From the NCBI GenBank assembly GCA_958450365.1, contig CAUEEP010000759.1, positions 3,019,880 to 3,083,879 of the forward strand: DNA of 64,000 bases. The letters are read 5' to 3'. This DNA is from Mesorhabditis belari. Lineage: Eukaryota; Nematoda; Chromadorea; Rhabditida; Rhabditidae. A program made the translations under genes and the position numbers. Positions 1-12,600 of the stretch are shown piece after piece (within the stretch, counting starts at the first letter, position 1; the number at the start of each line of letters is the position of its first letter). Under the pieces are notes generated by a model. The model was given only the letters and a program-made list of their open reading frames with translations, searched no databases and had not been told where the DNA came from.

Positions 1-20
1 GAATTTTGAGCTCAATTAAC

Positions 21-602
21 CTCGCCAGTGTGAATGTCTCGTAGTTGACGCATGTCCGGATCGTAGAGTCCAATTTGGATGGCTTGAAGGAGAGTAAGTG
101 TGGCGCCAGTATCCGGATGGTGAATACCCCAGTGCTTGTTCAAAGTATCCTAGAATTCGATATATAAACTGCAGTCGTCTGCAATTGTACTGCAATTGTA
201 GCGTCGCTTTAGTTCATTCGAAAGCTCTTGAAATTCTCTATCTTTTAAGCTATAGCTCATGTGAATCTGATAGATTTAAAGCAAGTTATAAGCGTTTGTA
301 GTTTGGAGTGGCCTACCTGGAATCCTCCCTCGATGTACCCTAGCTCGGCAGCTTTCTCGAGTGAGATCCTCGATCCAGAGATTAAGTCGAAGAACTGTCC
401 GCCGCCAGAGTGAAGATCGAGAAGACCCTGGGAAAATTGAGCTCAAAATAGAGCTAAGCTAGTTATGCACCTGTCTGATCGCTTCAACGAACGTGAGAAT
501 CTCTCCAGTTTGTTTATGCAGCACTCCTTCCATTTCGTAGAATTGCGTCGATGTGATCGTCTCCTCTTGATACATTTGCATCTCGTCGGGCTCGATTTCG
601 AT
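21..602 (-). CDS. vab-10: vab-10 exons: plectin repeats
   Basis: Three phase-0 exons (602-471, 427-317, 149-21) encode plectin/plakin repeat units. Visible signatures are [20 protein letters not shown], then [18 protein letters not shown] with [16 protein letters not shown], then [20 protein letters not shown] with [10 protein letters not shown]. In plakins these repeats bind intermediate filaments, and in C. elegans they mark the VAB-10A isoform, as opposed to VAB-10B with its long spectrin rod and microtubule-binding tail. The frame is still open at base 21, where a GT donor follows, so the gene continues to the left. The intron between 603 and 1541 holds the 143-bp array. Confidence 0.93.
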
Positions 603-3600
603 CTGAAATCAGTAAATCGGTTGCGTTTTTTTCTTCTATCTGGATGTCACACTAGAATTCTTGGGATTCGGATCTTTGATTTTCACCAAATATATTTTCA
701 CGCAATGTGCACGTGACGGAGTTTGCGACTATTCCGAAAAAATGAGAAAGCCGATTTTATTTTAATGACGCTTTTTCTTCTATCTGGATGTCACACTAGA
801 ATTGTTAGGATTCGGATTTTTGATTTTCTTCAAAAGATTTGTACTCGATGTACGCCGCCGAGGGTTCACGCTTATTCCGAAAATTTGAGAAGAGCAATTT
901 TATTCTAATTGCGTTTTTGCTTCTATCTGGATGTCACGCTAGAATTATCAGCATTCGGATTTTTGATTTTCTTCAAAAGACTTGTACTCGATGTGCGTCG
1001 CCGAGAGCTCGCGATGATTCCAAAAAATTGACGAGGCTGATTTTATTTTAATTGCGTTTTTGCTTCTATCTGGATGTCACACTAGAATTGTCAGCATTCG
1101 GATTTTAGATTTTCGCCAAATATATCTGTACTCGAGGTGCACTGACCGAGTTCGCGCGTATTCCGAAAAATCGACGAGGCTAATTTTATTCTAATGACGT
1201 TTTTTCTTCTATCTGGATGTCACACTAGAATTGTTAGGATTCAGTTTTTTGATTTTCTTTAAAAGATTTGTACTCAATGTGCGGACTCTCATAATCCCGG
1301 AACCCGGAAAAGCTGTTGCTTAGCTCTAATACCCTTAGCTCTAATAGTAAGCTAAATACCGTAATTGAAACTTATTATCGGCATCGTAATTATCGTAATC
1401 TAGCGGCTAATTTAGATTTATCTATTTATTTATCTATTTATTTCTTTATCTATTTATCTATTTATTTATTTATCTATTTATCTATTTATCTACTTATCTA
1501 TATTATTTCAATATTATCTCAATATTATCTTGTCTTCTTACCTTAGCTCTCTCATGCATTGGATCGGTTGTTTCCAAGTGTCCGACATCTTCGGTCGGTT
1601 CGACGACTTGCCATGGGTAATTGGGAGTCTAAAGTCGAAAAAATAAACACTAAAACATAGGAAAAACTAGAGAAAAATCGATAAAGTTAACAAATATCGA
1701 TTCTTAAAATTAACAAATTAAAACCAAAAAAAGAAAAAGGGAAAATGATGTTATGGTGTGTAAGAAGCTGAGCTTTTTTCACATCAAAATCATTTCAAAA
1801 TGCGATTTGGGTAAATGAAACGGCTATCTAGTCAATTTCATACTTTGTGCCACAGCATTTCACACATTTTTCTTTTCCTTTTGGCGTGCTGTTTTTGCAA
1901 GTCAATTCAATTAATTTAATTAATTCAATTAAATTCAATTCAATCCAAATCAATCCAAATCAATCCAAATCAATTCAATTCAATTCAATTCTTTTTCATT
2001 TTATTGATTATTGCAACACAAAACGAGCCAAGGCATCAAGCCAAATTAAAGAGTTTTGGCAACTTAAAATGAGAGAAAAGGGTTTGTGCTTTTTGTGGAC
2101 GGAAACGATTGGACTTTATCGTCAAATATTATAACTAAAAGTCAAGATAAAGACTAAATTAAAAGAAACTTAGCAAAGACAAGGGTCATTAGACCACCGC
2201 TGTCCAGACAGGCAATTAGGCCACCGCTGTCCAGACAAGGGCAATTAGGCCACTGCTGTCCAGACCAGGGCCATTAGGCCACCGCTGTCCAGACCAGGGC
2301 TATTAGGCCACCGCTGTCCAGACAGGCAATTAGGCCACTGCTGTCCAGACCAGGACCATTAGGCCACCGTTGTCCAGACCAGGGCCATTAGGCCACCGCT
2401 GTCCAGATCCCAGCTGGCCGCCGCTCTCCACTGAAAAGCGCGCTTTAAAGCTTCAATTCAATTTTGACGCATTTGCAAGCTTATTTGGTAGATTTTGATT
2501 CTAGATTCTGAATCTCCATACTCGATTTGATAAGATGTATTTGATCGGGAAGCTCAGGGGAGGTTTGGGACTTTTCCTAGTTCAGCTGAAGCTGAAGAAG
2601 CCAAACAGCTGAAGGAAACAGCCAAACAGCTGAACCAAACAGCCAAACAGCTAGAAGGAGTCTATATAAGCCGGCCCTCGACTTTTGAGACCTAGTTCTT
2701 GTACATAATCCCTCACTGATTCCATCCAAGCACAAACCCCCACTCTCCACTGTTCAGCTAGGTACTAGTCTCTGATTGTTGAATCTGATGATTCTAGTAC
2801 CCAGCCTTGCTGCTCACCTTGTTCTTCCACTCTTCCTCTCTCCTCCTCCGCTCCTCGTCCTCTCTCCTCATCCGCTCCTCATCCTCTCTCTCTCTCCTCC
2901 TCCTCTCCTCTTCCTCTCTCCTTCTCCTCTCATCCTCCTCTTCCCTCCTCCTCCTCGCCGCATCGTCAGCCTCTTTCCTCCTCCTTTCCTCCTCCTCTCT
3001 CCTCCGTCTTTCCTCTTCTTCCCTCCTTCTCCTCGCTTCTTCATCAGCAGCTCTTCTCGCTCCTTCAGCTGCCTCTCTTTCTCTCCTCAGTCTATCCGCG
3101 TCTTCCAATGCTTTTAATCTAGCCGCTTCAAAAGCTCTCCTTCTTTCCTCTTCTTCAGCTCGTCGTCGATCTTCTTCTTCCTGCAGTTTAATGTGAACAC
3201 AAATTTGTGGAATTAGATACGTTGACTAAGGTTTATAAGACTTATTCAATGTCAAAGTGAGAATTGGTAGATGTACCACTGTACTATACTGTACTGTACT
3301 GTACGTAAAGGTACTGGCAGTACTGTACTGTACGGAAAAGGTACTGGCAGTACTGTACTGTCCTGTACTGTCCTGTACTGTCCTATACTGTCCTATACTG
3401 TCCTGTACTGTCCTGTACTGTCCCGTCCTGTCCTGTCCTGCCTGTACTGTCCCGTCCTGTCCTGTCCTGTCCTATCCTGTCCTGTCCTATCCTGTCCTGT
3501 ACTGTACTGCCAGTACTGTCTAGACTACTCAGTCATACTGTATACCTTTAGTCAACGTATCCTTTTGTTATTGAATTCACTTCTTCAGCCTCACTCAACT

Positions 3601-6600
3601 CTTTGTTATGATTTGGTTAAAGAATAGCAAAGTTATCAGCAACGCTAGTCTTGAACAAATGGTGCATTTGTGCTGTAAATTCACCTTCTGGCTCACTGAA
3701 AATCCGGTGAACCAGATAGGGGTTCGTTTACAAAAGAAGACACCACGTGAACAAGTCTACCTCACACAATTATCTGTTAGTGAAAAGTGCTCAAGAAAGA
3801 GCGCATTCGAGAGAAGAAATGGAATGACTGACGGACAAAAAAAACAAACCTGCTTCTGGCGTTTCCAGTTCTGGATGAGCACCTGGAAATGGGAATTGTT
3901 GTTGATAAGATTGCAAGCAGATAGATAGACTTAGTTTAGACTGTTGTACTTGTAATTGTACTTGTACAAGGGTCTAGTACTTGACAAGGGTCTAGTACTT
4001 GTACAAGGATCTAGTACTTGTAATTGTACTTGTACAAGGGTCTAGTACTTGTACAAGGGTTCTTGCAGTGTACAAGAATACTGCAAGTACTTGGTAAAGT
4101 TCGATGAGCGACTAAGCTCAGTTCGCGAAGTCTACCGTGCTCAGGAGTGCTTCATGCCTGGCCTTAGGCCTTGGAAACCAAGTCCGACCAAACCAGACCA
4201 AGTCCGGTAAGAGGAAGTACGCGAGTTCGAGTCCCGGTAGTGTTTTTCTTTTTGATCTACCAACTGATAAGATACGCAGCTGTCTACAAAGTCTATAGTA
4301 CTCTTTTAAACTGTACTAAACTGTACTAGAGCTACAGTAACCCGTAAATGTACTGCAGTACTCTTCTAAACTGTACTAGATAGATGAATTGTTACAGTAC
4401 TCTTCGAAATGTCCTACAGTACTCCTTAAAACCATTTCCCTCACCTGCATATGATTTCTTCGCTCCAAAATCAATGACGAGAGTTGAGCAAATCGTCGAT
4501 TCAACTGCTCTAACTCTTCTTTCACTTGTTCAGCTCCGTTTTTCGGTTGTGGATCGGATCTGGAAGGAATTGGCTGTGTTCTAGAGATCTAGAGGCGTTC
4601 AGGCGAAACTACGCAACTCGCGACACGCTAGAAATGATTGAGAAACTACAAGGAAACGACTAGGGAAAGGGATTTCTAATCGGAAATGATTAGGGAAAGG
4701 AGTTTCTAGCCAAAGGAAAAGCCTAAACCTAAGCCTAAGCCTAAGGAAAAGCCAAACGGCTCTACAAATCAATCAAGTCAACAGCTTTGTTGTCAACAGC
4801 TTTGTTGTCTAGAGCTTTGTTGTCTACAGCTTTGTTGACTTGATACAAAGCTGTAGACTTGATTAAAGAGACAGGAGAGTTAGGAGAAAAGAGATCAGTA
4901 CGAAAATCTCGATTTAGATATCGTAAGCCAATATTGTAAGCTAAATTTAGACTTAAATGTCTTAAAAACTTAAATTTAGATTTTAAATGAAAGCAATAAA
5001 TGCTTAAAATGATAAGATACTCAATTAAAACAATTAAATCAATCAAATCAATTAAAACTGTCTCATTGTCAGGCTCAGGCTTAGGCTTAGGCTCAGGCTC
5101 AGGCCCAGGCCTAAGCCCAAGCCTAAGCCTAAGCTCTCATTGTCATTCTCTCATTCTCATTCTCATTCTCTCATTCTTATTCTCTCATTCTCATTCTCTC
5201 ATTCTCATTCTCTCATTCTTATTCTCTCATTCTCATTCTCTCATTCTCAAATCCACCTTCTAAACTCTCTTCGAATGCCTTGTCCATGATGACGAGTGAC
5301 TCCATCTTGATATCCATTTAAGCGAAGATCGAAATTCTGTAAATGGGTTTAAATACGAATTTTTCTATCAGAATCTATCAGAAGTACGACAATCCGGTTG
5401 TTTAAAGGTCAAAATGGTCAAGCTGGATGTCACACTAGTGTTTCAAAAACATAGAATCAGCATTTACGCAACTTGGGGACTTTGGTAAGGAGCCGGATGG
5501 GAGCTGGGTATTCCCTGATAAACTTTGTACGATAATCCGGTTGTTTAAAGTCAAAAATGGCCGATCTGGATGTCACACTAGTGTTTCATAATAAGAAAAT
5601 CGAGATTCAGGCAATTTTAGGTAAGGGGTAGGTACTGGATCGGAACCTATGTCTTTACCTTAGCGTCTCGAATGAATTTCCCTCCTTCTCGATTCACATT
5701 CTCGATCGCATCTGTGTGCTCTTGCAATTGAGCGTATTCAGCAACGAGAATATCCAATTGTTTTTGATACTCTTCTGGGCGAAGATCTTCCGGCTTTCGA
5801 AGTTGATTTATTGTTGCTTCAACCTGAACTTTCAGATAAACTACTAGAACGTCTAGAACGTCTACTAGAACGTCTACTAGAACCTCTAGAACGTCTAGAA
5901 CGTCTACTAGAACCTCTAGAACGTCTAGAACGTCTACTAGAACGTCTACTAGAACCTCTAGAACGTCTAGAACGTCTACTAGAACGTCTACTAGAACCTC
6001 TAGAACGTCTAGAACGTCTACTAGAACCTCTAGAACGTCTAGAACGTCTACTAGAACCTTTAGAACGTCTAGAACGTCTACTAGAACGTCTAGAACCTCT
6101 AGAACGTCTACTAGAACGTCTACTAGAACCTCTAGAACGTCTAGAACGTCTACTAGAACGTCCAGAACGTCTAGAACGTCTACTAGAACGTCTAGAACGT
6201 CTAGAACGTTTTCCTGAACTTTGAGATAAACTGCCCCTTCGCCAAACCCAAATCCAAAAATGACTCACTCGATCCAACCAAGTCATCTCGTTCTCCCATT
6301 CACTTCTGTAAACCATCTGGATTTGCAGAGCTCTCTCGACGGCTTTCAGACGCTCGGCAACCTAGATTATATTGGGAGTTAACGTGCTTTGCGATACTAT
6401 TAGATCTTTGTTCTTTGTTCTTTGATCTTTGTTTAGCCACGAGTCAGACTATTAGCCCTTTGTTTAGCTGAACTATTATCTAAATGCTTAAAATGAATCT
6501 CGAGTACTACCTGTGCTCCAACATTCTCCCAACGAACGTTCAATTGTTGCACCTCTTCTTCAATTCGATCAACGTCGGGGTGGCTGAAAGGTGAGCTTAA

Positions 6601-9600
6601 GGCTGAGGCTTGAGCTTAAGGCTTGAGCTTAGGCTTAGGCTTAGGCTTCAGGCTTAGGCTTAAGCTTAAGCTTAGGCTTCAGGCTTAGGCTTAGGCTTAG
6701 GCTTAGGCTTAATGCTTAGGCTTAAGAATGCTGAGTTGAAAAACCTGTGTGCATCCATTCTCGTCCTTGCCACGTGTTGTCTCAACAAGGCAAGATTTCG
6801 ATTGAGTGCATCGATGATTGTTTGTTGTTGTTGAAGGACCATATTCATTTCGAGGAGTTGCGAGTGAACGCCACGCAATTTAGCGATATCGGCTGGCATA
6901 TCGTCGAAGCTGAAAGGGTACTGTAGCTTTAGATGTTGGGTGGAGGCTAAGGGGAACTGGAAACGTCCACTAGAACCTCTAGAACGTCTAGAACGTCTAC
7001 TAGAACCTCTAGAACGTCTAGAACGTCTACTAGAACCTCTAGAACGTCTACTTGAACGTCTAGAACATCTAGAACGTCTACTAGAACCTCTTGAACGTCT
7101 AGAACCTCTAGAACGTCTAGAACGTCTACTAGAACGTCTAGAACGTCTACTAGAACGTCTAGAACGTCTACTAGACAACACCCTCTCTCACCTGCTCAAC
7201 GTGATCTCGTGTGCTCGCACAATGTCATCGACTTCAAGCATTCCATTCAACACCGCCTCCAACACTTTAATCCTCTCCACGTACATTCTCGACAAATCCC
7301 ACAAATTCTCCCAAACGGCCGCCAACTTCTCATTGTTCATTCGCTGATTCGGAGACGGATTCGGCAACTGTCTGAACAGCTCCTTCACATTCGCCACATC
7401 TGCGTCGAGTGCTTGCAACGCGTCCTCAAACTGTTTATGCTCGAGGATTTCCTTTTCCAACTCTTCAGGTGTTCTTGAAACGGGTTTCCCGACTCGTTCA
7501 TTCAATTTCCTCCAAGCTTCATCCAATTTCCGAAGCAATTCGGCGACCTTTTGATCGTATTGTGATGCATAATCGGGCTCCGGGGGCTTCTGGCTTTGAT
7601 TCAACAAATTCCAAAAGTGATCCATCGTCTTTTTCAGCTCGTCCTTCAGCCTAGAAGTTGAAGAATAGGAATATTGAGGGATGTCTTACATTAATGGCTA
7701 GATAATGGCTAGATGGACTGGCTAGATCAATGGGATGGCTAGATCAATGGGATGGCTAGATCAATGGGAATGGCTAGCTCAATGGGAATGGCTAGATCAA
7801 TGGCTAGATCAATGGGAGTGGCTAGATCAATGGGATGGCTAGATCAATAGGAATGGCTAGATCAATGGGAATGGCTAGTACCAGATCCAAAAAGTCGAAC
7901 TGGTAATAGCATCTACTCTAGTATTAGGCCAAGTATTTCCAAATCTAGTACTGGATCTGAGACCAGCTCCGTACTAGGCCTAGTACAGGTCTAGGACTAC
8001 TAGACTACTAGACTAATAGACTACTAGACCTACTAGACCTACTAGACCTACTAGACCTACTAGACCTACTAGACCTACTAGACCTACTAGACCTACTAGA
8101 CTACTAGACTACTAGACTGGAACTCGTACGAAGCCTGATACTAGACTAAGCCTGTTACTAGGTTTGGTGTATCTTATGTTCTGGCTCTGGTACGAAGCCA
8201 GAATAAAGAAGGAATTGGGTAAAGTTTCGGAGGGATTGAACCCTAGACTTTGCTTTTGCTTTTCAGGGAATTGATCTAACCACTGAGCTATTCGGTGCCT
8301 TAACTTGCCAAGAGAAAGATGGAGGAAGGAAAAAAGAAAGAAAGAAGGGAGGAAGAAGGAAGGAGAAAGAAAGGAAGGAGGGAAGGAGGGAAGGAGGGAA
8401 GGATGGAGGGAAGGAAGATGGATGGATGGAGGAAAGGAAGGATGGATGGATGGATGGATGGATGGATGGATGGAAGAAGAAAGACGGATAGAAGGAAAGA
8501 GGGAAGAAAGTAGGAAGAAGTAAGGAAGGGGCTTTTGAACCCAACTCGCACAAACCTCTTGTACAATGGATCATTTGGATCCAATTCGGCTAACAACTTG
8601 TTGGCATCATCGTTCAACGCTCGAATGATTGCATCTCTTTTCTCTGGATCAATTGAATTGAAAGTATCCAAATCCCATTCTTGAATTTGCTTCATCGTGT
8701 TGAGGACGATGTAGAAGCGCACCATTCTGTGCTTTCTCTCCCAAAGTTTCCGGAGTTTCTCGTATTTTTGGAGAAGTCGGTTAAGGATTTCGGTTAAACG
8801 GGGATCCGGTGGTGGGATTCGGAAAACGACTGATGGAACTTGACCCTCATGCCCGGAAATGTCACGAATTTTCCAGTGAATCAAGTCCGAGTTCTCCAAA
8901 AGGGCCACATCGTCGCCGGCACGGATGTTCACCTAAAGATTTTGATTTAGACAAGTTTTGGAGGCTAAAAATTAGAATTCTCACAGTAATCCCAGCCTGG
9001 GATATTCTAATCTAGATAGTTTTCTTATTTTTGTCTTATCTGGAATGCACACTAGCAAAACTATTGATTTCTGTAATTGATCGGTTTAGTTAAACAAGTG
9101 GCTGTTCACCTAGGTCAGGACTCGACACTATAACTCGAGTTTCTCTGAAGTAATCTGGATAATTTTCATCTTTTTGTCTTATCTGGAATGCACACTAACA
9201 AAGCCATTGTTTGGGTAATTGACCGGTTTAGTTACGCAAATGTCTGTTCACCTAGGTCAGGACTCGACGCTATAACTCGAATCTCACTGAAGTAAACTAG
9301 ATAGTTTTCTTATTTTTTGTCTTATCTGGAATGCACACTAACAAAGCCATTGTTTGGGTAATTGACCGGTTTAGTTACGCAAATGTCTGTTCACCTAGGT
9401 CAGGACTCGACGCTATAACTCGAGTTTCTCTGAAGTAATCTGGATAATTTTCATCTTTTTGTCTTATCTGGAATGCACACTAACAAAGCCATTGTTTGGG
9501 TAATTGACCGGTTTAGTTACGCAAATGTCTGTTCACCTAGGTCAGGACTCGACGCTATAACTCGAATCTCACTGAAGTAAACTAGATAGTTTTCTTATTT

Positions 9601-12600
9601 TTGTCTTATCTGGAATGCACAATAGCAAAGCCATTGATTTGGGTAATTGATCGGTTTAGTTACGCAAGTGCATATTCTACCGAAGCCAGAACTGGTTCCA
9701 GATAACTCGAGTTTCTCTGAAGCAATCAATATAATTTTCTTATTTTTGTCTTATCTGGAATGCACAGCAGCAAACAAAGCTATATAATCTAATAATAAGT
9801 AGACTACCGTACTTTCGTCTATCTTTAGCTTTAGCTTCAGCCTTTAGCTTTAGCCTTTAGCTTCAGCTTTAGCCTTTAGCTTCAGCCTTTAGCTTTAGCC
9901 TTTAGCTTTAGCCTTTAGCCTGAGTCCCACCTCTTTGCTTGAGTAATCGCACAAAGCAGTGACCACGATCGGTCTTGTGATCCTTTCGCCTCTTTGCCAC
10001 AATGGAGAGATTGTATTTGCTCGTTCAGTCAACGCCAAAAGGACACCGTGATACTTGTTGAGAATCTCCTGGAATTAAAAAAATTGAAATACCGAAATCT
10101 TCGCTATTCCCCTATCCAAACCTTGATTTCATCCAATTCCCTCAAAAATCTTTCTCCCTCTTCAAGCGAGAAATCGGTTCTGTTGTAGTTTCTCTCCAAA
10201 TGTCCGCTTTGTTCTTCCATCCACGCCTCAGCATCAGCCGCTTCTTCCATGAACTAGAAATGAACATGAACTGAACTGGAACTGAACTGGAACTGAACTA
10301 GAAATGAATCTGAACTAGAAATGGGCATGAACTAGAAATGGACATGAACTAGAAATGAACAAGAACATGAACTGGATTTGATCTAAAGCTGGATTTGATC
10401 TAGAGGAGCCAAGATACCGATTTGAGATTGAGCGCATCCCGTAAATGCTCTTCAAGACATTTCGACAACGATAACAGCCAATCCCATTGTGATTGCATGG
10501 TGCGGAGATAGACCTAGATTTGTTTTTGAATAAGCTAGCTGTACAGCTATACTAGCTATCTAGCTATACTATCTAGCTATACTAGCTATCTAGCTATCTA
10601 GCTATACTAGCTATCTAGCTATCTAGCTATCTAGCTATCTAGCTATCTAGCTATCTAGCTATCTAGCTATCTAGCTATCTAGCTATCTAGCTATCTACCT
10701 ATCTAGCTATCTACCTATCTAGCTATCTAGCTATCTAGCTATCTAGCTAGCTATGCTAGCTAGCTATACTAGCTAGCTATGCTAGCTAGCTAGCTATGCT
10801 AGCTATCTAGCTATACTATCTAGCTATACTAGCTATCTAGCTATTTAGCTTTACTAGCTACCCTATCTATCTATTTACCTCAATCACATGCACAGCTGGA
10901 TGTCCTTGATTGAGTAAAGCGGCTCCTTGATTGTGCACATCGTTGAACGGCTTCTCGCGCAATTCGATCTCATGCAGAAGCTGAATTCGATAGTCGATAA
11001 TCAATATTAGATATTCGATAATCGATATTCGATAATCAATATTAGATAATCGATATTCGATAATCAACATTCGATAATCGATATTCGATATTCGACATTC
11101 GATAATCAATATTAGATAATCGATAATCAATATTAGATAATCGATATTCGATATTCGATAATCAACATTCGATAATCAATATTAGATAATCGATATTCGA
11201 TAATCAACATTCGATAATCAATATTCAATAATCAACATTCGATAATCAAAATTCGATAATCAACAATTCCACAATAAATCTACCTGTTTATAGTAGTTTT
11301 GGAGCATATGCGTGTCCAATTGTTTGATGTCCGACCAATTCCTCGTCACTTCGATCTCTTCACGCTCGGAAACCCAGACGAGCTCGAGTTGAGCGGCGCG
11401 CACGAAAGCGATCAGAGAGTCCTAAAGCAATCAAACGATCAGAGAGTCCGCCAAGCAATAAAGGCAATTAGCAATTCGTAGCAAATTGCAATTTGATGTC
11501 TGACGTCCAATTCCAATCCAGGCTATTTGATGTCTAGAACTATAGCAATCTTCAAAACTCACCAAATCGAGCATCCTCCCGGCAGAGAGATCTCTCAATT
11601 GTTGATATTCACTCTCGAGGATTCTCAACAATTCACAATAATCGTGTGAATCTTCAGCTGGCACTTCCGCTTGTCGAGCGATGCATTCATCAACGTTTTG
11701 ACGGAAATCTTGGATGTCACGGTTGTCAACCTAGAACTCGTGGTTTGAAAACCATGTTGTACTTGGACTACAGTAGATACGGGCTATGATAGCTATGGAC
11801 TAAGATAGTTATGGACTACGATAGCTATGGACTACAGTAGCTACAGGCTAAGATAGCTATGGACTACGATAGCTATGGACTACAGTAGCTACAGGCTACG
11901 ATAGCTACGGACTACGATAGCTATGGACTACAGTAGCTACGGGCTAAGATAGCTATGGACTACGATAGCTATGGACTAAGATAGCTACAGGCCAGTCGGA
12001 GTGTATGGCTAAGTAGTATGGTACGTAGCTGGAGAAGGTCATAGACGGCGCTATGAAGATAGCTATGGACTACGATAGCTATGGACTACAGTAGCTACAG
12101 GCATATACAACAAACAGTCTATGACTAAGATAGCATGACCATAGCAGGTACAGGCACAATAGCTACGGACTAAGATAGCTATGGACTAAGATAGCTATGG
12201 ACTACGATAGCTATGGACTAAGATAGCTACAGGCTACAATAGCTACGGACTAAGATAGCTATGGACTAGATAGCTATGGACTACGATAGCTATGGACTAA
12301 GTTAGGTACAATAGCGGACTAAGAGATGGACTACGATAGCTATGGACTAGAGCTAGGCAATGCCGGCTGTGGCTAAGATAGCTATGGACTACGATAGCTA
12401 TGGACTAAGGTAGCTACAGGCTACAATAGCTACGGACTAAGATAGCTACGGACTACGATAGCTATGCACTAAGATAGCTACGGGCTAATTCATCCAACCT
12501 TGTGCTTCTCGAATTTCTCCTCCAAAATCTCGAGATCCTCGACGAATTCCATGTTGCTCAAGTGCTCCTGAAAAGGTTTAAGGTGACTGTAAAGGGAACT

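Noticed and set aside
2776..3196. Ser/Leu/Pro-rich plus-strand frames
   Set aside because: Antisense of the Arg/Glu-rich vab-10 exon; only the minus strand has splice sites and fits the gene's phase.
5840..7175. CTAGAACGT arrays read as heat-shock elements
   Set aside because: They contain nGAAn only in one direction; the needed nTTCn partner is missing, unlike 40260-40560.
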